From: Blastococcus sp. HT6-4
GTDB taxonomy: Bacteria > Actinomycetota > Actinomycetes > Mycobacteriales > Geodermatophilaceae
Reading direction: 5' to 3'
DNA: 64,000 nt
Assembly: GCF_039679125.1 (NCBI RefSeq)
Contig: NZ_CP155551.1
Location: 1,116,001-1,180,000 of the forward strand
The notes beneath the pieces are model-generated. The model saw only the letters and a list, made by a program, of their open reading frames with translations, had not been told where the DNA came from and made no database searches. Below are positions 37,167 to 45,983 of this stretch, in pieces; the first letter of the stretch is position 1; each line of letters opens with the position of its first letter. A program made the translations under genes and the position numbers.

Positions 37167-38066
37167 TCAGCGCAGGTCGAAGCCGAGGTCGAGCACCGGA
37201 GCGCTGTGGGTGAGCGCGCCGACGGCCAGGTAGTCGACGCCGGTCGCGGCGACCTCGTGCGCGCGGTCCAGCGACAGCCCGCCGCTGGCCTCGAGCCGCA
37301 CACCGGTCCCGCGCACCAGCTCCACCGCGGCGGAGGTGTCGCCGAGCGAGAAGTTGTCCAGCAGCACGAGCCCCACGCCGGCGTCGATCGCCTCGCGCAC
37401 CTGCTCGAGGGTGTCGCACTCCACCTCGAGCGGGATCGCCGGCGCATGGGCCCGCACGGCCTCCACCGCCGCGGTGATGCCGCCGGCTGCCGCCACGTGG
37501 TTGTCCTTGACGAGCGCGGCGTCGCCCAGGGCCATCCGGTGGTTGACCCCGCCACCGCAGCGCACCGCGTACTTCTCCAGCACCCGGAGCCCCGGGGTGG
37601 TCTTGCGGGTGTCGCGGATCACCGCGTCGGTGCCGGCCACCGCGTCGACCCACCGGCGGGTCAGGGTGGCGATGCCGGAGAGCCGGCCGACGAGGTTCAG
37701 CGCCGTGCGCTCCGCGGTCAGCAGCGAGCGGGTGGGCCCGGTGACGCCGAGCACGGGTGCGTCGCTGCGGGCGGCCGTCCCGTCGGCGGCGTGCACGGTG
37801 ACCTCGACGTCGGGCCCGCCCACGAGCGCGAAGACCGCCGCGGCCACCGGGACTCCCGCCAGCACGCCGGGCGACCGCGGCACGACCTCGCCGGTGGCCC
37901 GCGCGCCGGCCGGCACGGTGGCCAGGGTGGTGACGTCGGGGCCGAGCGCGAGGTCCTCGTCGAGGGTGCGCCGGACGACGTCCACGACGGCGGCCGGGTC
38001 GAGACCGCCGTCGCGCAGGACGTCGGCGAGCTCCGGGCGGAGCGGGAACCACTCGGTGCCGGTCAT
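37167..38066 (-). CDS. nadC: Nicotinate-nucleotide diphosphorylase (quinolinate phosphoribosyltransferase)
   Basis: Third enzyme of de novo NAD synthesis: quinolinate plus PRPP gives nicotinate mononucleotide and CO2. 299 residues. Motifs are LNLVGRLSGIATLTRRWVDAV, the DTRKTTPGLRVLEKYAVRCGGGVNHRMALGDAALVKDNH segment with the quinolinate-binding Arg/Lys residues, and PLEVECDTLEQ. The ATG overlaps the nadB stop (ATGA), so the three nad genes are translationally coupled in the order A-B-C. Confidence 0.97.
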   Translation of the reverse strand: MTGTEWFPLRPELADVLRDGGLDPAAVVDVVRRTLDEDLALGPDVTTLATVPAGARATGEVVPRSPGVLAGVPVAAAVFALVGGPDVEVTVHAADGTAARSDAPVLGVTGPTRSLLTAERTALNLVGRLSGIATLTRRWVDAVAGTDAVIRDTRKTTPGLRVLEKYAVRCGGGVNHRMALGDAALVKDNHVAAAGGITAAVEAVRAHAPAIPLEVECDTLEQVREAIDAGVGLVLLDNFSLGDTSAAVELVRGTGVRLEASGGLSLDRAHEVAATGVDYLAVGALTHSAPVLDLGFDLR

Positions 38067-39763
38067 GCCACTCCCTCGATCGGCCGGGACGCGGTCAGCG
38101 GCACGGTGCGCGTGTGCAGGTGGCCGGTTCCGTCGACGCGGTGCGCGAGCCGCACCTGCCACTCGGGCCGGGTGCCGGGGGCGTCGGCCCGGCGGTGGCA
38201 GCCCCGGCTCTCCGGGCGGGCGAGCGCCGCGGTGGCCAGCAGCGTGGCGACCGTGTGCACCGCCGTCGCCTCGACGGCGGCGAGGTCCAGCGGCCGCCCG
38301 GCGGGCAGGCGGGGGGCGGCGGCGAGCGTGCCGGTGAGCTCGGTCAGGCCGTCGGCGCCGCGGACGACGCCGGCGTGCCGGCTGGTGCCCGCGCCGATCG
38401 CGGGCCGCGCCGCGGGGTCGATTCCCCCGGAGGAGCAGGACGGCCCGGCGGCCGGCTCGGCGGGTGCCCCGGACGGCAGCTCCGCGTCGAGCATGGCGGC
38501 GCACCGGCGAGCCGCCACCAGGCCCTCCGTGATCGAGTTCGACGCCAGCCGGTTGGCCCCGTGCACGCCGGTGCAGGCGACCTCCCCGACGGCGAAGAGA
38601 CCGGGGACCCCGGTGCGGCCGTCGAGGTCGGCGAGCACCCCGCCGCAGGTGTAGTGCGCCCCCGGGACGACCGGGACCGGCTGGGTGGCCAGGTCGTACC
38701 CGGCCTCGAGGCACGCGCGGAGGATGCCGGGGAAGCGGCGGGCGAGGAACTCCGCGCCCAGCCCTGTCGCGTCGAGGAGGACGCAGTCCTCCCCGGTGGC
38801 GGCCAGGTGGGCGGCGATCGTGGCGGAGACGACGTCGCGCGGGGCGAGGTCGGCGAGCGGGTGCGCGCCGGTCATGATCGAGCGTCCCACGCCGTCGACG
38901 AGCACGGCGCCCTCGCCGCGCACCGCCTCGGAGATGAGCACCTGCTGGCCATGGGCCTCGGGCCCCTGCCAGAGCACGGTGGGGTGGAACTGCACCATCT
39001 CCACGTCCGCGACCTCGGCCCCGGCGCGGAGCGCGAGCGCGAGCCCGTCGCCGGTGGCGCCGGCCGGGCTGGTGGCGGCCGCGTACGCCTGCCCGTAGCC
39101 GCCGGTGGCCAGGACGACGGCGTGCGCGCGCAGGTCACCGGCGTCGACGAGGGCGCCGTCGTCCTCGATCCGGGCTACCCGCAGGCCGACGACCTCACCG
39201 CTCGCGGCCCGCAGCGCGTCCAGCGCGACGGTGCGCTCGTTCACCTGCACGCCGGCGGACCGCAGCGCCTCGACCAGCGTGCGGGTGACCTCTGCACCGC
39301 TGGCGTCCCCGCCGGCGTGCACGATCCGGTCGCGGCTGTGCCCGCCCTCGCGGGTGAGCGCCGGCCGGCCGTTCGCGTCCAGGTCCAGCCGCGCGCCCAG
39401 CTCCTGCAGCAGCCGGACGGCGACGGGCGCCTCGGCGACGAGCGTCTCCACGGCGGCCTCGTCGCAGAGCCCGGCGCCGGCGGTGAGCGTGTCCTGCACG
39501 TGCAGGCCGGCGTCGTCGTCGGTACCGAGGACGGCGGCCAGGCCGCCTTGCGCCCAGCGGGTGCTGCCGTCGCCGAGCGCCCCCTTGGTGACGACGGCGA
39601 CCCGGCGCCCCGCCCCGGCCAGGGCGAGCGCGGTCATCAGGCCGGCGGCGCCGCTGCCGACGACGACGACGTCGACGGCGGCGGACCACCCCGCCGCGGG
39701 GAGGGGCAGGGCCGGGACGACGGCGGGGGCGACCGGCGCGGTGCGGCGGGGCCCCACGGTCAC
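38063..39763 (-). CDS. nadB: L-aspartate oxidase
   Basis: A FAD enzyme oxidising aspartate to iminoaspartate for quinolinate synthesis. 566 residues. It has [27 protein letters not shown] for [17 protein letters not shown], the active-site [64 protein letters not shown] and a helical C-terminal domain. The start GTG 39763 overlaps the nadA stop by 4 bases (GTGA). Confidence 0.97.
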   Translation of the reverse strand: MTVGPRRTAPVAPAVVPALPLPAAGWSAAVDVVVVGSGAAGLMTALALAGAGRRVAVVTKGALGDGSTRWAQGGLAAVLGTDDDAGLHVQDTLTAGAGLCDEAAVETLVAEAPVAVRLLQELGARLDLDANGRPALTREGGHSRDRIVHAGGDASGAEVTRTLVEALRSAGVQVNERTVALDALRAASGEVVGLRVARIEDDGALVDAGDLRAHAVVLATGGYGQAYAAATSPAGATGDGLALALRAGAEVADVEMVQFHPTVLWQGPEAHGQQVLISEAVRGEGAVLVDGVGRSIMTGAHPLADLAPRDVVSATIAAHLAATGEDCVLLDATGLGAEFLARRFPGILRACLEAGYDLATQPVPVVPGAHYTCGGVLADLDGRTGVPGLFAVGEVACTGVHGANRLASNSITEGLVAARRCAAMLDAELPSGAPAEPAAGPSCSSGGIDPAARPAIGAGTSRHAGVVRGADGLTELTGTLAAAPRLPAGRPLDLAAVEATAVHTVATLLATAALARPESRGCHRRADAPGTRPEWQVRLAHRVDGTGHLHTRTVPLTASRPIEGVA

Positions 39764-40785
39764 TCGCCGACCAGCGACGGGGTGCCGAGGGCGATCATCG
39801 CCTCGACCGCGGAGCGGGCCCGGGCGGCGACGTCGGCGTCGACGGTGATCTCGTCACGGCCCTCGCGCAGCGCGCGCAGCAGCTTCTCCGGCGTCGACAT
39901 CTTCATGTAGGGGCACTCGGCGCGCGGGTTGACCGCCTCGAAGGCGGCGGCCGGGTTGGCCTGGCGCAGCTGGTGCAGCATGCCGATCTCGGTGGCGACC
40001 AGGACGCGCTTGGCCGTCGTCCGCTTGGCCTGGTCGAGCATCGCGCCGGTGGAGAGGACGTGCACCCGGTCCGACGGGAGGTCGCCCTGGCCGACCATCC
40101 ACAGCGCGCTGGTGGCGCAGCCGCACTCGGGGTGCACGAGCACCTCGGCGTCGGGGGCGTCCTCGATGCTCTGCCGCAGGTCGGTGGGGGAGATGCCGGC
40201 GTGCACGTGGCACTCGCCCATCCAGATGCGCATGTTCTGCCGCCCGGTGACCCGCTGGACGTGCGCGCCGAGGAACTGGTCGGGGAGGAAGAGGACCTCC
40301 CGGTCGGCGGGGATCGACTCGACCACCTCGACGGCGTTCGACGACGTGCAGCAGATGTCGGTCTCGGCCTTCACCTCGGCGGTCGTGTTCACGTACGAGA
40401 CGACGGCGGCGCCCGGGTGCTCGGCCTTCCAGGCGCGCAGCTGGTCGGCGGTGATGGTGTCGGCCAGCGAGCAGCCGGCGTTCGCGTCGGGCACGAGGAC
40501 GGTCTTCCCGGGGCTGAGGATCTTCGCCGTCTCGGCCATGAAGTGGACGCCCGCGAAGACGATCGTGCTCGCGCTGCTGGCCGCGGCGATGCGCGAGAGG
40601 GCGAGGGAGTCACCCACGTGGTCGGCGACGTCCTGGATCTGCGCGGCCTGGTAGTTGTGCGCCAGGACGACGGCGTCGCGCTCGGCGGCCAGCCGGCGGA
40701 CCTCGTCGCGCCAGGTCTGCCACTGGTCGGGCGTCCAGGTGGTCGACGGGTTCGGAGCGAGCGGGGCGGGCAGCGTTGCGGTCAC
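39760..40785 (-). CDS. nadA: Quinolinate synthase
   Basis: Condenses iminoaspartate with dihydroxyacetone phosphate to quinolinate with a [4Fe-4S] cluster held by three cysteines. 341 residues. The cysteine-bearing segments are [22 protein letters not shown] and [10 protein letters not shown]. The substrate motif [21 protein letters not shown] and [15 protein letters not shown] are also intact. GTG 40785 follows AGGGAG. First gene of the operon, divergent from nrtR. Confidence 0.97.
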   Translation of the reverse strand: MTATLPAPLAPNPSTTWTPDQWQTWRDEVRRLAAERDAVVLAHNYQAAQIQDVADHVGDSLALSRIAAASSASTIVFAGVHFMAETAKILSPGKTVLVPDANAGCSLADTITADQLRAWKAEHPGAAVVSYVNTTAEVKAETDICCTSSNAVEVVESIPADREVLFLPDQFLGAHVQRVTGRQNMRIWMGECHVHAGISPTDLRQSIEDAPDAEVLVHPECGCATSALWMVGQGDLPSDRVHVLSTGAMLDQAKRTTAKRVLVATEIGMLHQLRQANPAAAFEAVNPRAECPYMKMSTPEKLLRALREGRDEITVDADVAARARSAVEAMIALGTPSLVGE

Positions 40786-40836
40786 GGGGACTCCCTGTGG
40801 GGGGACGGTTTCGTACTCTCAGGCGAAAACCTCGAT

Positions 40837-40855
40837 CGGGAATCTAGCATTCCCG
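40837..40855. promoter_or_regulatory. Candidate NrtR operator in the nadA-nrtR intergenic region
   Basis: A palindrome CGGGAAT-CTAGC-ATTCCCG (7-bp perfect arms, 5-bp spacer) lies 2 bases before the nrtR start and 52 bases before nadA. TCTAGCAT inside it resembles a -10 element. NrtR regulators act at about 20-bp palindromes upstream of nad genes, so this is the likely site controlling both genes. Confidence 0.65.
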
Positions 40856-40857
40856 TC

Positions 40858-41592
40858 GTGACATCCGTGTGGTCCTCGCCCGAACGGCCGGCCTATCCGC
40901 ACCAGGCCCTCGCCGTGGTGCTCCAGGTCCGGGCGGCGAGGTTGCACGTCATGCTCTGGCGCCGCGCCAAGGAGCCGTTCGCCGGGGCGTGGGCGCTGCC
41001 GGGCGGGCCGCTGCTGCCGGAGGAGACCCTCGGGGCCTCGGTGGGCCGGCAGCTCGCCTCGAAGGTGGAGGTGGCGCAGCTGGCCCACCTCGAGCAGCTG
41101 GAGACCCGCAGCGATCCTGTCCGCGACCCGCGCAGCCGCACGGTGGCGACCGCCTACCTCGGGCTGATCCCGAGCGACCTCGACCCGGTGCTGCCCGAGG
41201 ACACCGCCTGGCACCCGGTGGACGCGCTGCCGGGGACGGCCTTCGACCACGGCTCGATCGTCGGGTCGGCGCTGGAGCGGCTGCGGGCGAAGCTGTCGTA
41301 CACGAACGTCGCCTTCGCGCTCGCTCCGCCGACCTTCTCCATCGCCGAGCTCCGGGAGGTCTACGTGGCGGCCCTCGGCTACGAAGTCACCGCCACCAAC
41401 CTGCAGCGGGTGCTGCTGCGCCGCGGGGTGCTGGAGACGACGGGGGAGCTGGCCGGGCCGGGCCGGTCCGGGGGGCGCCCGGCGACGCTGTACCGGTTCC
41501 GCACGACGGGGCTGGAGGTCACCGACCCCTTCGCCGTCCTCAGGCCGCCATCATCGCGCGGGCGCAGACCCGCCGGCCGGCTGCGGCCCTGA
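40858..41592 (+). CDS. nrtR: NrtR-type Nudix-related transcriptional regulator of NAD synthesis
   Basis: A 244-residue two-domain protein. The N-terminal Nudix domain (AYPHQALAVVLQVRAARLHVMLWRRAKEPFAGAWALPGGPLLPEETLGAS) has a degenerate Nudix box (no RE-x2-EE), so it is a sensor of ADP-ribose rather than a hydrolase. The C-terminal winged helix (FSIAELREVYVAALGYEVTATNLQRVLLRRGVLE, then GRPATLYRF) binds DNA. Its divergence from nadABC fits the NrtR family, where ADP-ribose from NAD turnover releases repression. Confidence 0.9.
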   Translation: MTSVWSSPERPAYPHQALAVVLQVRAARLHVMLWRRAKEPFAGAWALPGGPLLPEETLGASVGRQLASKVEVAQLAHLEQLETRSDPVRDPRSRTVATAYLGLIPSDLDPVLPEDTAWHPVDALPGTAFDHGSIVGSALERLRAKLSYTNVAFALAPPTFSIAELREVYVAALGYEVTATNLQRVLLRRGVLETTGELAGPGRSGGRPATLYRFRTTGLEVTDPFAVLRPPSSRGRRPAGRLRP

Positions 41593-41747
41593 CACCGGGT
41601 CCCGTCCGGCGCGGGCTCGGCGACGGCGCTGCCGTCCGGGCGGGGCCGGGTGGTCGGCAGGCGGGCGTGTCATCGGAGGCGCGGCCGGGGCCGGTGGCTC
41701 CGACGGCCGCTCGGCCCCGGTCGCGTCGGAGCGTTCAACGTGTGATC

Positions 41748-41776
41748 TTGACGCTCTTTTCCGGCGCGCGTAGACA
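41748..41776 (+). promoter_or_regulatory. Promoter for the VOC gene at 41892
   Basis: TTGACG (41748-41753), 17-bp spacer, TAGACA (41771-41776) in a locally A+T-richer stretch. The rest of the 299-base gap 41593-41891 holds no credible gene; minus-strand frames there are Arg/Pro-rich artefacts. Confidence 0.55.
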
Positions 41777-41891
41777 TCGGGCAGCTCCTCTGTGGCACGC
41801 CCTTCTGGTGTTGGACGAAGCCATGAATGGGAGCGCGCCGATCGCCGATCGTTCCGGCGCAAATTCACGCAACGGAGAAGGGACCCATACC

Positions 41892-42359
41892 GTGTCCGAC
41901 AAGCCGAATCCCATTCCGGACAGCTATCGACGCGTGACCCCGGCGCTCGTCGTGAAAGGCGCCGTCGAGGCCCTGAAGTTCTACGAGTCGGTATTCGATG
42001 CCAAGGAGCGCATGCGATTCCCCGGGCCGGACGGGACGATCGCTCATGCGGAGATCGAGATCGGTGACTCGGTGCTCATCGTCGAGGACGAGTTCCCGGA
42101 GCGCGGCACGCAGGCACCCGGGGCGAACACCGGCGCGTCCTCGTCCTTCCTCTTCCTGTACGTGGATGACGTCGACGCAGTGGTGGCGAAGGCGGTCGAG
42201 CTCGGTGCATCGCTGCAGAGAGCGCCCGAGGACCAGTTCTACGGCGACCGTGACGGTTACATCATCGATCCGTTCGGCCACGGCTGGACGGTCGCCTCGC
42301 ACGTCGAGGACGTGTCCCCCGAAGAGTTGATGCGTCGAATGGCTGCCATGGGTGCGTGA
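41892..42359 (+). CDS. VOC-superfamily (glyoxalase/bleomycin-resistance-like) protein, PhnB-type
   Basis: A 155-residue protein of two beta-alpha-beta-beta-beta modules: RRVTPALVVKGAVEALKFYESVFDAKERMRFPGPDG, HAEIEIGDSVLIVEDEFPE, then FLFLYVDDVDAVVAKAVELGASLQRAPEDQFYGDRDGYIIDPFGHGWTVASH. The last motif (RDGYI-DPFGH-W) typifies the PhnB/YycE-like group, which often binds a metal or a hydrophobic ligand. GTG 41892 follows GGAGAAGGGA. It lies at the left edge of the metabolite cluster and might belong to it. Confidence 0.85.
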   Translation: MSDKPNPIPDSYRRVTPALVVKGAVEALKFYESVFDAKERMRFPGPDGTIAHAEIEIGDSVLIVEDEFPERGTQAPGANTGASSSFLFLYVDDVDAVVAKAVELGASLQRAPEDQFYGDRDGYIIDPFGHGWTVASHVEDVSPEELMRRMAAMGA

Positions 42360-42433
42360 CCCGAGCTCCGCGATTCCGTCGTGAGTCGTCGACGGAGGCT
42401 CGCCCCGCCGGCTCTTCCACGGGCCCGCAGTCC

Positions 42434-43357
42434 TCAGTCGAGGACGCCCCTCGCGTGCGCAAGCACTTCGTACCCGTCGGACTCCGAGACAGCCGATGGC
42501 GCGGTGCCACAGCCGGCGAGCGCGGCGGGATGGTCCGGCCCGGGCCTGAGGTCCACCAGCCACATCGGGCCGGCCGGCGGGGCGGAGCCCCAGTCGCTGA
42601 CTGCCACGCCCTGCGTGTCGTCCAGGGTGATCGAGTTCATGGGCCGACGCAGCCCCTCCCCGGTGGCCTTCACCAGGGCCTCTTTGCGGGTCCATGTCAT
42701 GAACAACGTCGCGAGGTCTCCAGCGGGCTCGCGCAGCTGCGCGAGCTCGTGGGGTGAGTAGATCTGCGCCGACAGCGTCGCGATGCCCAGCAGTGGCCGG
42801 ATCTTCTCGACGTCCAGCCCCACCGCAGCGTCGGCCACGGCCACGCCCACGAGATCGGGCGTGTGGGTCATCGAGAAATCGACCGAACCGGCCGCGGTGT
42901 AGGCGGTGTCGATCCGTAGTCGTGGCTTGCCGTGCTGACCACCGCAGGGGCACGTCCGGTCGTAGCGCACCTGACGCGGTGGTACGCCCAGCCGGTCTGC
43001 GAGGACCAATCTGGTGAGCGCGTGCGCAGCCAGGTAGCAGCCACCCTGAGGCCGACCCCGCAGCTGGGCCAACCGGGCTCGCTCGAAGTCATCGAGCACG
43101 CGCACCAGGTCGGGGTGCGCGTCCGGCTGCACCGGGGGGGTCCACCACACCGAGCATCGGGGTCCGGGTGCGCCGGCCGGCCGTTCCGCTGTCGACCTCG
43201 ACGCCCGACGGTCGCCGAGGGCCGCATCCGCAGGTTCTTGCTCGATCGCGTCGGCCGAGATCGTTTGCGGCGCCGCGCGGTGCGGCTGACGATCCGTCAC
43301 ACGACTCGCGCGTTCCGGGTCGGGCGCCGCCCCGGCGGCTGACGGCGTCACGGCCAC
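42434..43357 (-). CDS. 4'-Phosphopantetheinyl transferase (Sfp type)
   Basis: Transfers phosphopantetheine from CoA to acyl- or peptidyl-carrier proteins of polyketide or peptide synthases. The core (about residues 68-290) has FSMTHTPDLVGVAVADAAVGLDVEKI (the G-x-D motif with magnesium ligands) and FMTWTRKEALVKATGEGL (W-x2-KEA-x2-K). The first 65 residues are low-complexity, so a start further downstream is possible. Its presence beside StrR-type regulation and DUF1702 indicates a role in activating carrier domains of the cluster. Confidence 0.9.
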   Translation of the reverse strand: MAVTPSAAGAAPDPERASRVTDRQPHRAAPQTISADAIEQEPADAALGDRRASRSTAERPAGAPGPRCSVWWTPPVQPDAHPDLVRVLDDFERARLAQLRGRPQGGCYLAAHALTRLVLADRLGVPPRQVRYDRTCPCGGQHGKPRLRIDTAYTAAGSVDFSMTHTPDLVGVAVADAAVGLDVEKIRPLLGIATLSAQIYSPHELAQLREPAGDLATLFMTWTRKEALVKATGEGLRRPMNSITLDDTQGVAVSDWGSAPPAGPMWLVDLRPGPDHPAALAGCGTAPSAVSESDGYEVLAHARGVLD

Positions 43358-43375
43358 GGGCCACCCGTCGGTCGG

Positions 43376-44299
43376 TCATGCGTTCCAGGGCATGGTCGGG
43401 AACCAGCCGTATCCGAACATGGCCGGCAGCCTGATGTCCCAGTACACGATCAAAAACGTGCCGAACAGTATCAGCGCAGCGCCCGCCGCGCTGGCCGCGT
43501 TGCGGCGGCGGCCCAGCCATCCGCCGACCCCCGTACGTGTCGCCACGAGCAGCAGAACCACGGCGAGCAGACCCATGAGCACGATGTTGCCGATGGATTG
43601 CAGGACGAAGGTCAGCGCTCCGTACAGGGGGTTGTTCTGCTCCACGGCGTGCCCCAGGAGCTTCTGGAACAAGGGGTAGGGCCGGCCGACGAGGAAGCCG
43701 CCGATGAGTGCTCCGATGACCAGCATCCGTGCCTGGGGACGGCCGGTGAACGGATCGTGGAGATAGCCCAGCGAGACCAGCCCCAGGTAGACGAAGGCCA
43801 ACCCGATCACCCCGAACGTCACCGAGGCGTGGAGGAGCCTGACCGGGATGCCGGCGCCCACGGTGCCGAGGGACAGCTGTGGCAGCGACGAGCCGATCAT
43901 CACCGCGGCCGCTCCGTACACGGCCGATACGGCCAGCATGCCGACCGCCAGCCAGCCCATCGGGGCCAAGGCCGCCCGCATGCGTCCTCGCTGCCGTCCC
44001 GCCATCTCCGGCAGGGCCCCGAAGACGGCGATGTTGCACGCCGTGAACGTGCCGGCCAGGCCCGATACCAGTGCGAAGATCGCGCCGCCGACTGCGCCGG
44101 AGATCGCCGCACTCTTCGCATCGTAGCCGAGGATGCCGTTCGCCACGTTGTCACCGATCGTGACGTCCACGAACTGGTAGGACCATAGAGCGGCCAGCAG
44201 CACCCCGCCGCCGACACCGATCACGACCATGCGTGGCGCCCGGCTGGACGTGCGGGCGAGTCGGTCGCTCGTGCGTTCCCGGACTGGGGTCAGAGCCAT
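43376..44299 (-). CDS. Polytopic membrane protein, six to eight helices
   Basis: A 307-residue protein with hydrophobic segments near residues 20-40, 60-85, 115-140, 155-180, 185-205, 240-260 and 275-295. The segment GLAGTFTACNIAVFGALPEM is reminiscent of the first helices of DsbD/CcdA thiol-transfer proteins, but only one cysteine is there, so electron transfer is unproven. AGGAGAA precedes ATG 44299. It lies 19 bases ahead of the transferase gene on the same strand, probably cotranscribed. Could be a transporter for a cluster intermediate. Confidence 0.6.
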   Translation of the reverse strand: MALTPVRERTSDRLARTSSRAPRMVVIGVGGGVLLAALWSYQFVDVTIGDNVANGILGYDAKSAAISGAVGGAIFALVSGLAGTFTACNIAVFGALPEMAGRQRGRMRAALAPMGWLAVGMLAVSAVYGAAAVMIGSSLPQLSLGTVGAGIPVRLLHASVTFGVIGLAFVYLGLVSLGYLHDPFTGRPQARMLVIGALIGGFLVGRPYPLFQKLLGHAVEQNNPLYGALTFVLQSIGNIVLMGLLAVVLLLVATRTGVGGWLGRRRNAASAAGAALILFGTFLIVYWDIRLPAMFGYGWFPTMPWNA

Positions 44300-44495
44300 C
44301 GGTTCTCCTGGGTTGCAGCGGGGTGGCGTGCTCGGGGGCGAGGCGGTTCGGGCCGGGAGTTGCGGCTGGGTGGTGCGGACCTCGGTCCATTTCTCCGCGT
44401 CCGGTCGCCGGCGGGGAGCCGTGGACTGCCGACCGCGTCGGCCGGCGGGTGCCCAGGCCCTGGCAGCTCCACCGGGGACGTCTGGCCGGCACTGC

Positions 44496-45173
44496 TCACG
44501 CGACGGCGCGTCGGGCGCGGAAGTGCGCGTAGGCGCCGGTTCGCTCAATCTCGGGATCTGCGAAACCGGAGCGGACGAACAGCGCCCTCAGCTCCTCGAC
44601 GGAGCCGACGTGCACGAATTGTCCGCGTCGCTGCATCATCGAGATGTGCCATTCGGAGAGGCGGTGGTGACCTGTCACGACCACCGTCCCTCGGAACTCC
44701 CCTCCGGGCTTGAGGACCCGGGCGATCTCCGCGACGCAGCTCGGCGGGTCGGTGAAGCAGTGGAGGCCGTGGTAGCAGGTGCACAGGTCGAACGTCGCGT
44801 CGTCGAACGGGATGGCAGAAGCCGGAGCCTGCACGTACTCGATGCCCGACAATCCTCGGGCCGTGCCCTCCCGACGCGCGAGCTCCAGCATGGGCTCGGA
44901 GATGTCGAGGGCGACGTAGCGGAAGTCGAAATCGGTGCTCAGCCCGCGCAGCGCCAGTCCCCCGCCGCATGCGACGTCGAGGACCGCCTGGCCGGGGAGA
45001 GAGGGGGGGAGGGTCATGTCCGCGTACAGCAGCCTCGCCGTGTCCGCGCTCCACATCACCCTCGCGAGGAGACCGAACAGCCGCGGCTTCTTGACGGTGC
45101 GGTCGTAGACACGGCTGACCGGTCCGCCCTCCAACCACGACTGCGTGGTCCCGCTCTCCTTGGACATGGCCAC
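44496..45173 (-). CDS. Class I SAM-dependent methyltransferase
   Basis: A 225-residue methyltransferase of the UbiE/Methyltransf_11 group: motif I AVLDVACGGGLALRGL, motif II FRYVALDISEPMLELARR, motif III IPFDDATFDLCTCYHGLHCFTDP and ARVLKPGGEFRGTVVV. GGAGG 7 bases ahead of GTG 45173 selects that start over ATG 45167. It may methylate an O, N or S atom of the cluster product, which sequence does not decide. It is the first of a minus-strand group with the membrane protein and the transferase. Confidence 0.88.
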   Translation of the reverse strand: MAMSKESGTTQSWLEGGPVSRVYDRTVKKPRLFGLLARVMWSADTARLLYADMTLPPSLPGQAVLDVACGGGLALRGLSTDFDFRYVALDISEPMLELARREGTARGLSGIEYVQAPASAIPFDDATFDLCTCYHGLHCFTDPPSCVAEIARVLKPGGEFRGTVVVTGHHRLSEWHISMMQRRGQFVHVGSVEELRALFVRSGFADPEIERTGAYAHFRARRAVA

Positions 45174-45337
45174 TGCCGTACCTCCGGTCCCGTGGGTGGC
45201 AGAGTCAGCGCGATCCCGCATTCGCCGTGGAAAGGCGACAGCGGGGATCAGCACGAAAAGTAGAGAGCGCCTCGAGCGGGGGCAATGCGCGGTGATGACG
45301 TGCGACTGAACGCCCGCCGGCAGATGCTGTGACCGCG

Positions 45338-45385
45338 AAAAAAAATTCCCGCCCGGACATCCTGACGTGGATGCCGGGCGGGAAT
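45338..45385 (-). terminator. Intrinsic terminator with T-tract for the VOC gene
   Basis: On the minus strand a long stem (arms 45345-45356 and 45374-45385, with an inner 5-bp stem) is followed by eight or nine T residues (complement of A 45338-45345). It sits 52 bases after the VOC stop at 45438. A U-tract terminator is rare in such GC-rich DNA. Confidence 0.85.
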
Positions 45386-45437
45386 CGAGTCGGGCCGGAG
45401 GGGCGTACGCCGCCCGGATCCGACCTCGCGCGGAGGA

Positions 45438-45794
45438 CTAGAAGGACTGCTTCCACAGGCCGATCCTGCTGCCCTCGGGGTCTGCGAGCACCGCCATCGT
45501 GCCGACACCAGGGATGTCGTACGGCTCGACCGCGGTGGATCCACCGAGGGACTGCGCCTTCTTCAGCACGGCGGAGACGTCGTCCACGATCGCGTACATG
45601 AGGGTCCCGGGGGTCGAGGACTGCTCGTCGAGCTTCCGGATGCCGCCGCTGATTCCGGTGTCCGAGCCGGTGTCCACGGTGAGGTAGTCGTACATGTCGT
45701 CCTTGAGCTGCCAGGAGAACAGCTCCGAATAGAACTTGCCGGCGGCCCCGGAGTCGCTGGTGTGGATCTCGAAGTAGCCGATCGGAATGCCCAT
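45438..45794 (-). CDS. VOC-superfamily (glyoxalase-like) protein
   Basis: A 118-residue protein beginning MGIPIGYFEIHTSDSGAAGKFYSELFSW, then DYLTVDTGSDTGISGGI, TLMYAIVDDVSAVLKKAQSLGGSTAVEPYDIPGVGTMAVLADPEGSRIGLWKQ. This is the VOC fold with a DPEG-x-I-x-L-W end, in which the usual metal ligands are partly present (His-11 and Glu-9 in FEIHT; terminal Glu replaced by Leu). Members of this group protect against reactive compounds or sequester ligands. In anthraquinone-fused enediyne loci VOC proteins give self-resistance. Here such a role is only a possibility. Confidence 0.85.
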   Translation of the reverse strand: MGIPIGYFEIHTSDSGAAGKFYSELFSWQLKDDMYDYLTVDTGSDTGISGGIRKLDEQSSTPGTLMYAIVDDVSAVLKKAQSLGGSTAVEPYDIPGVGTMAVLADPEGSRIGLWKQSF

Positions 45795-45983
45795 GGGACG
45801 ACCCTTCACTCGGTGTGGCTGGTGGATACCGGCCGGTCGGGGTCGAGACGCTACGGGGCCGCTATGCATCTGTGAAGCGACTTCGCCGCCGATGGTCGCC
45901 CGGCCCTCGGCGTTCGAGTGCGCATCCGTGCGGTCGAACGGTTGCGCTCCGGAGTCGGCGGAGGCGGGCGCGGCCCCGCCCTG

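Noticed and set aside
41551..41868. Minus-strand 105-residue frame after nrtR
   Set aside because: Arg/Pro-rich, overlaps a promoter and has no ribosome site.
43376..44299. DsbD/CcdA thiol transporter
   Set aside because: Only a loose helix likeness. A single cysteine is present, so the two-cysteine transfer site is missing.
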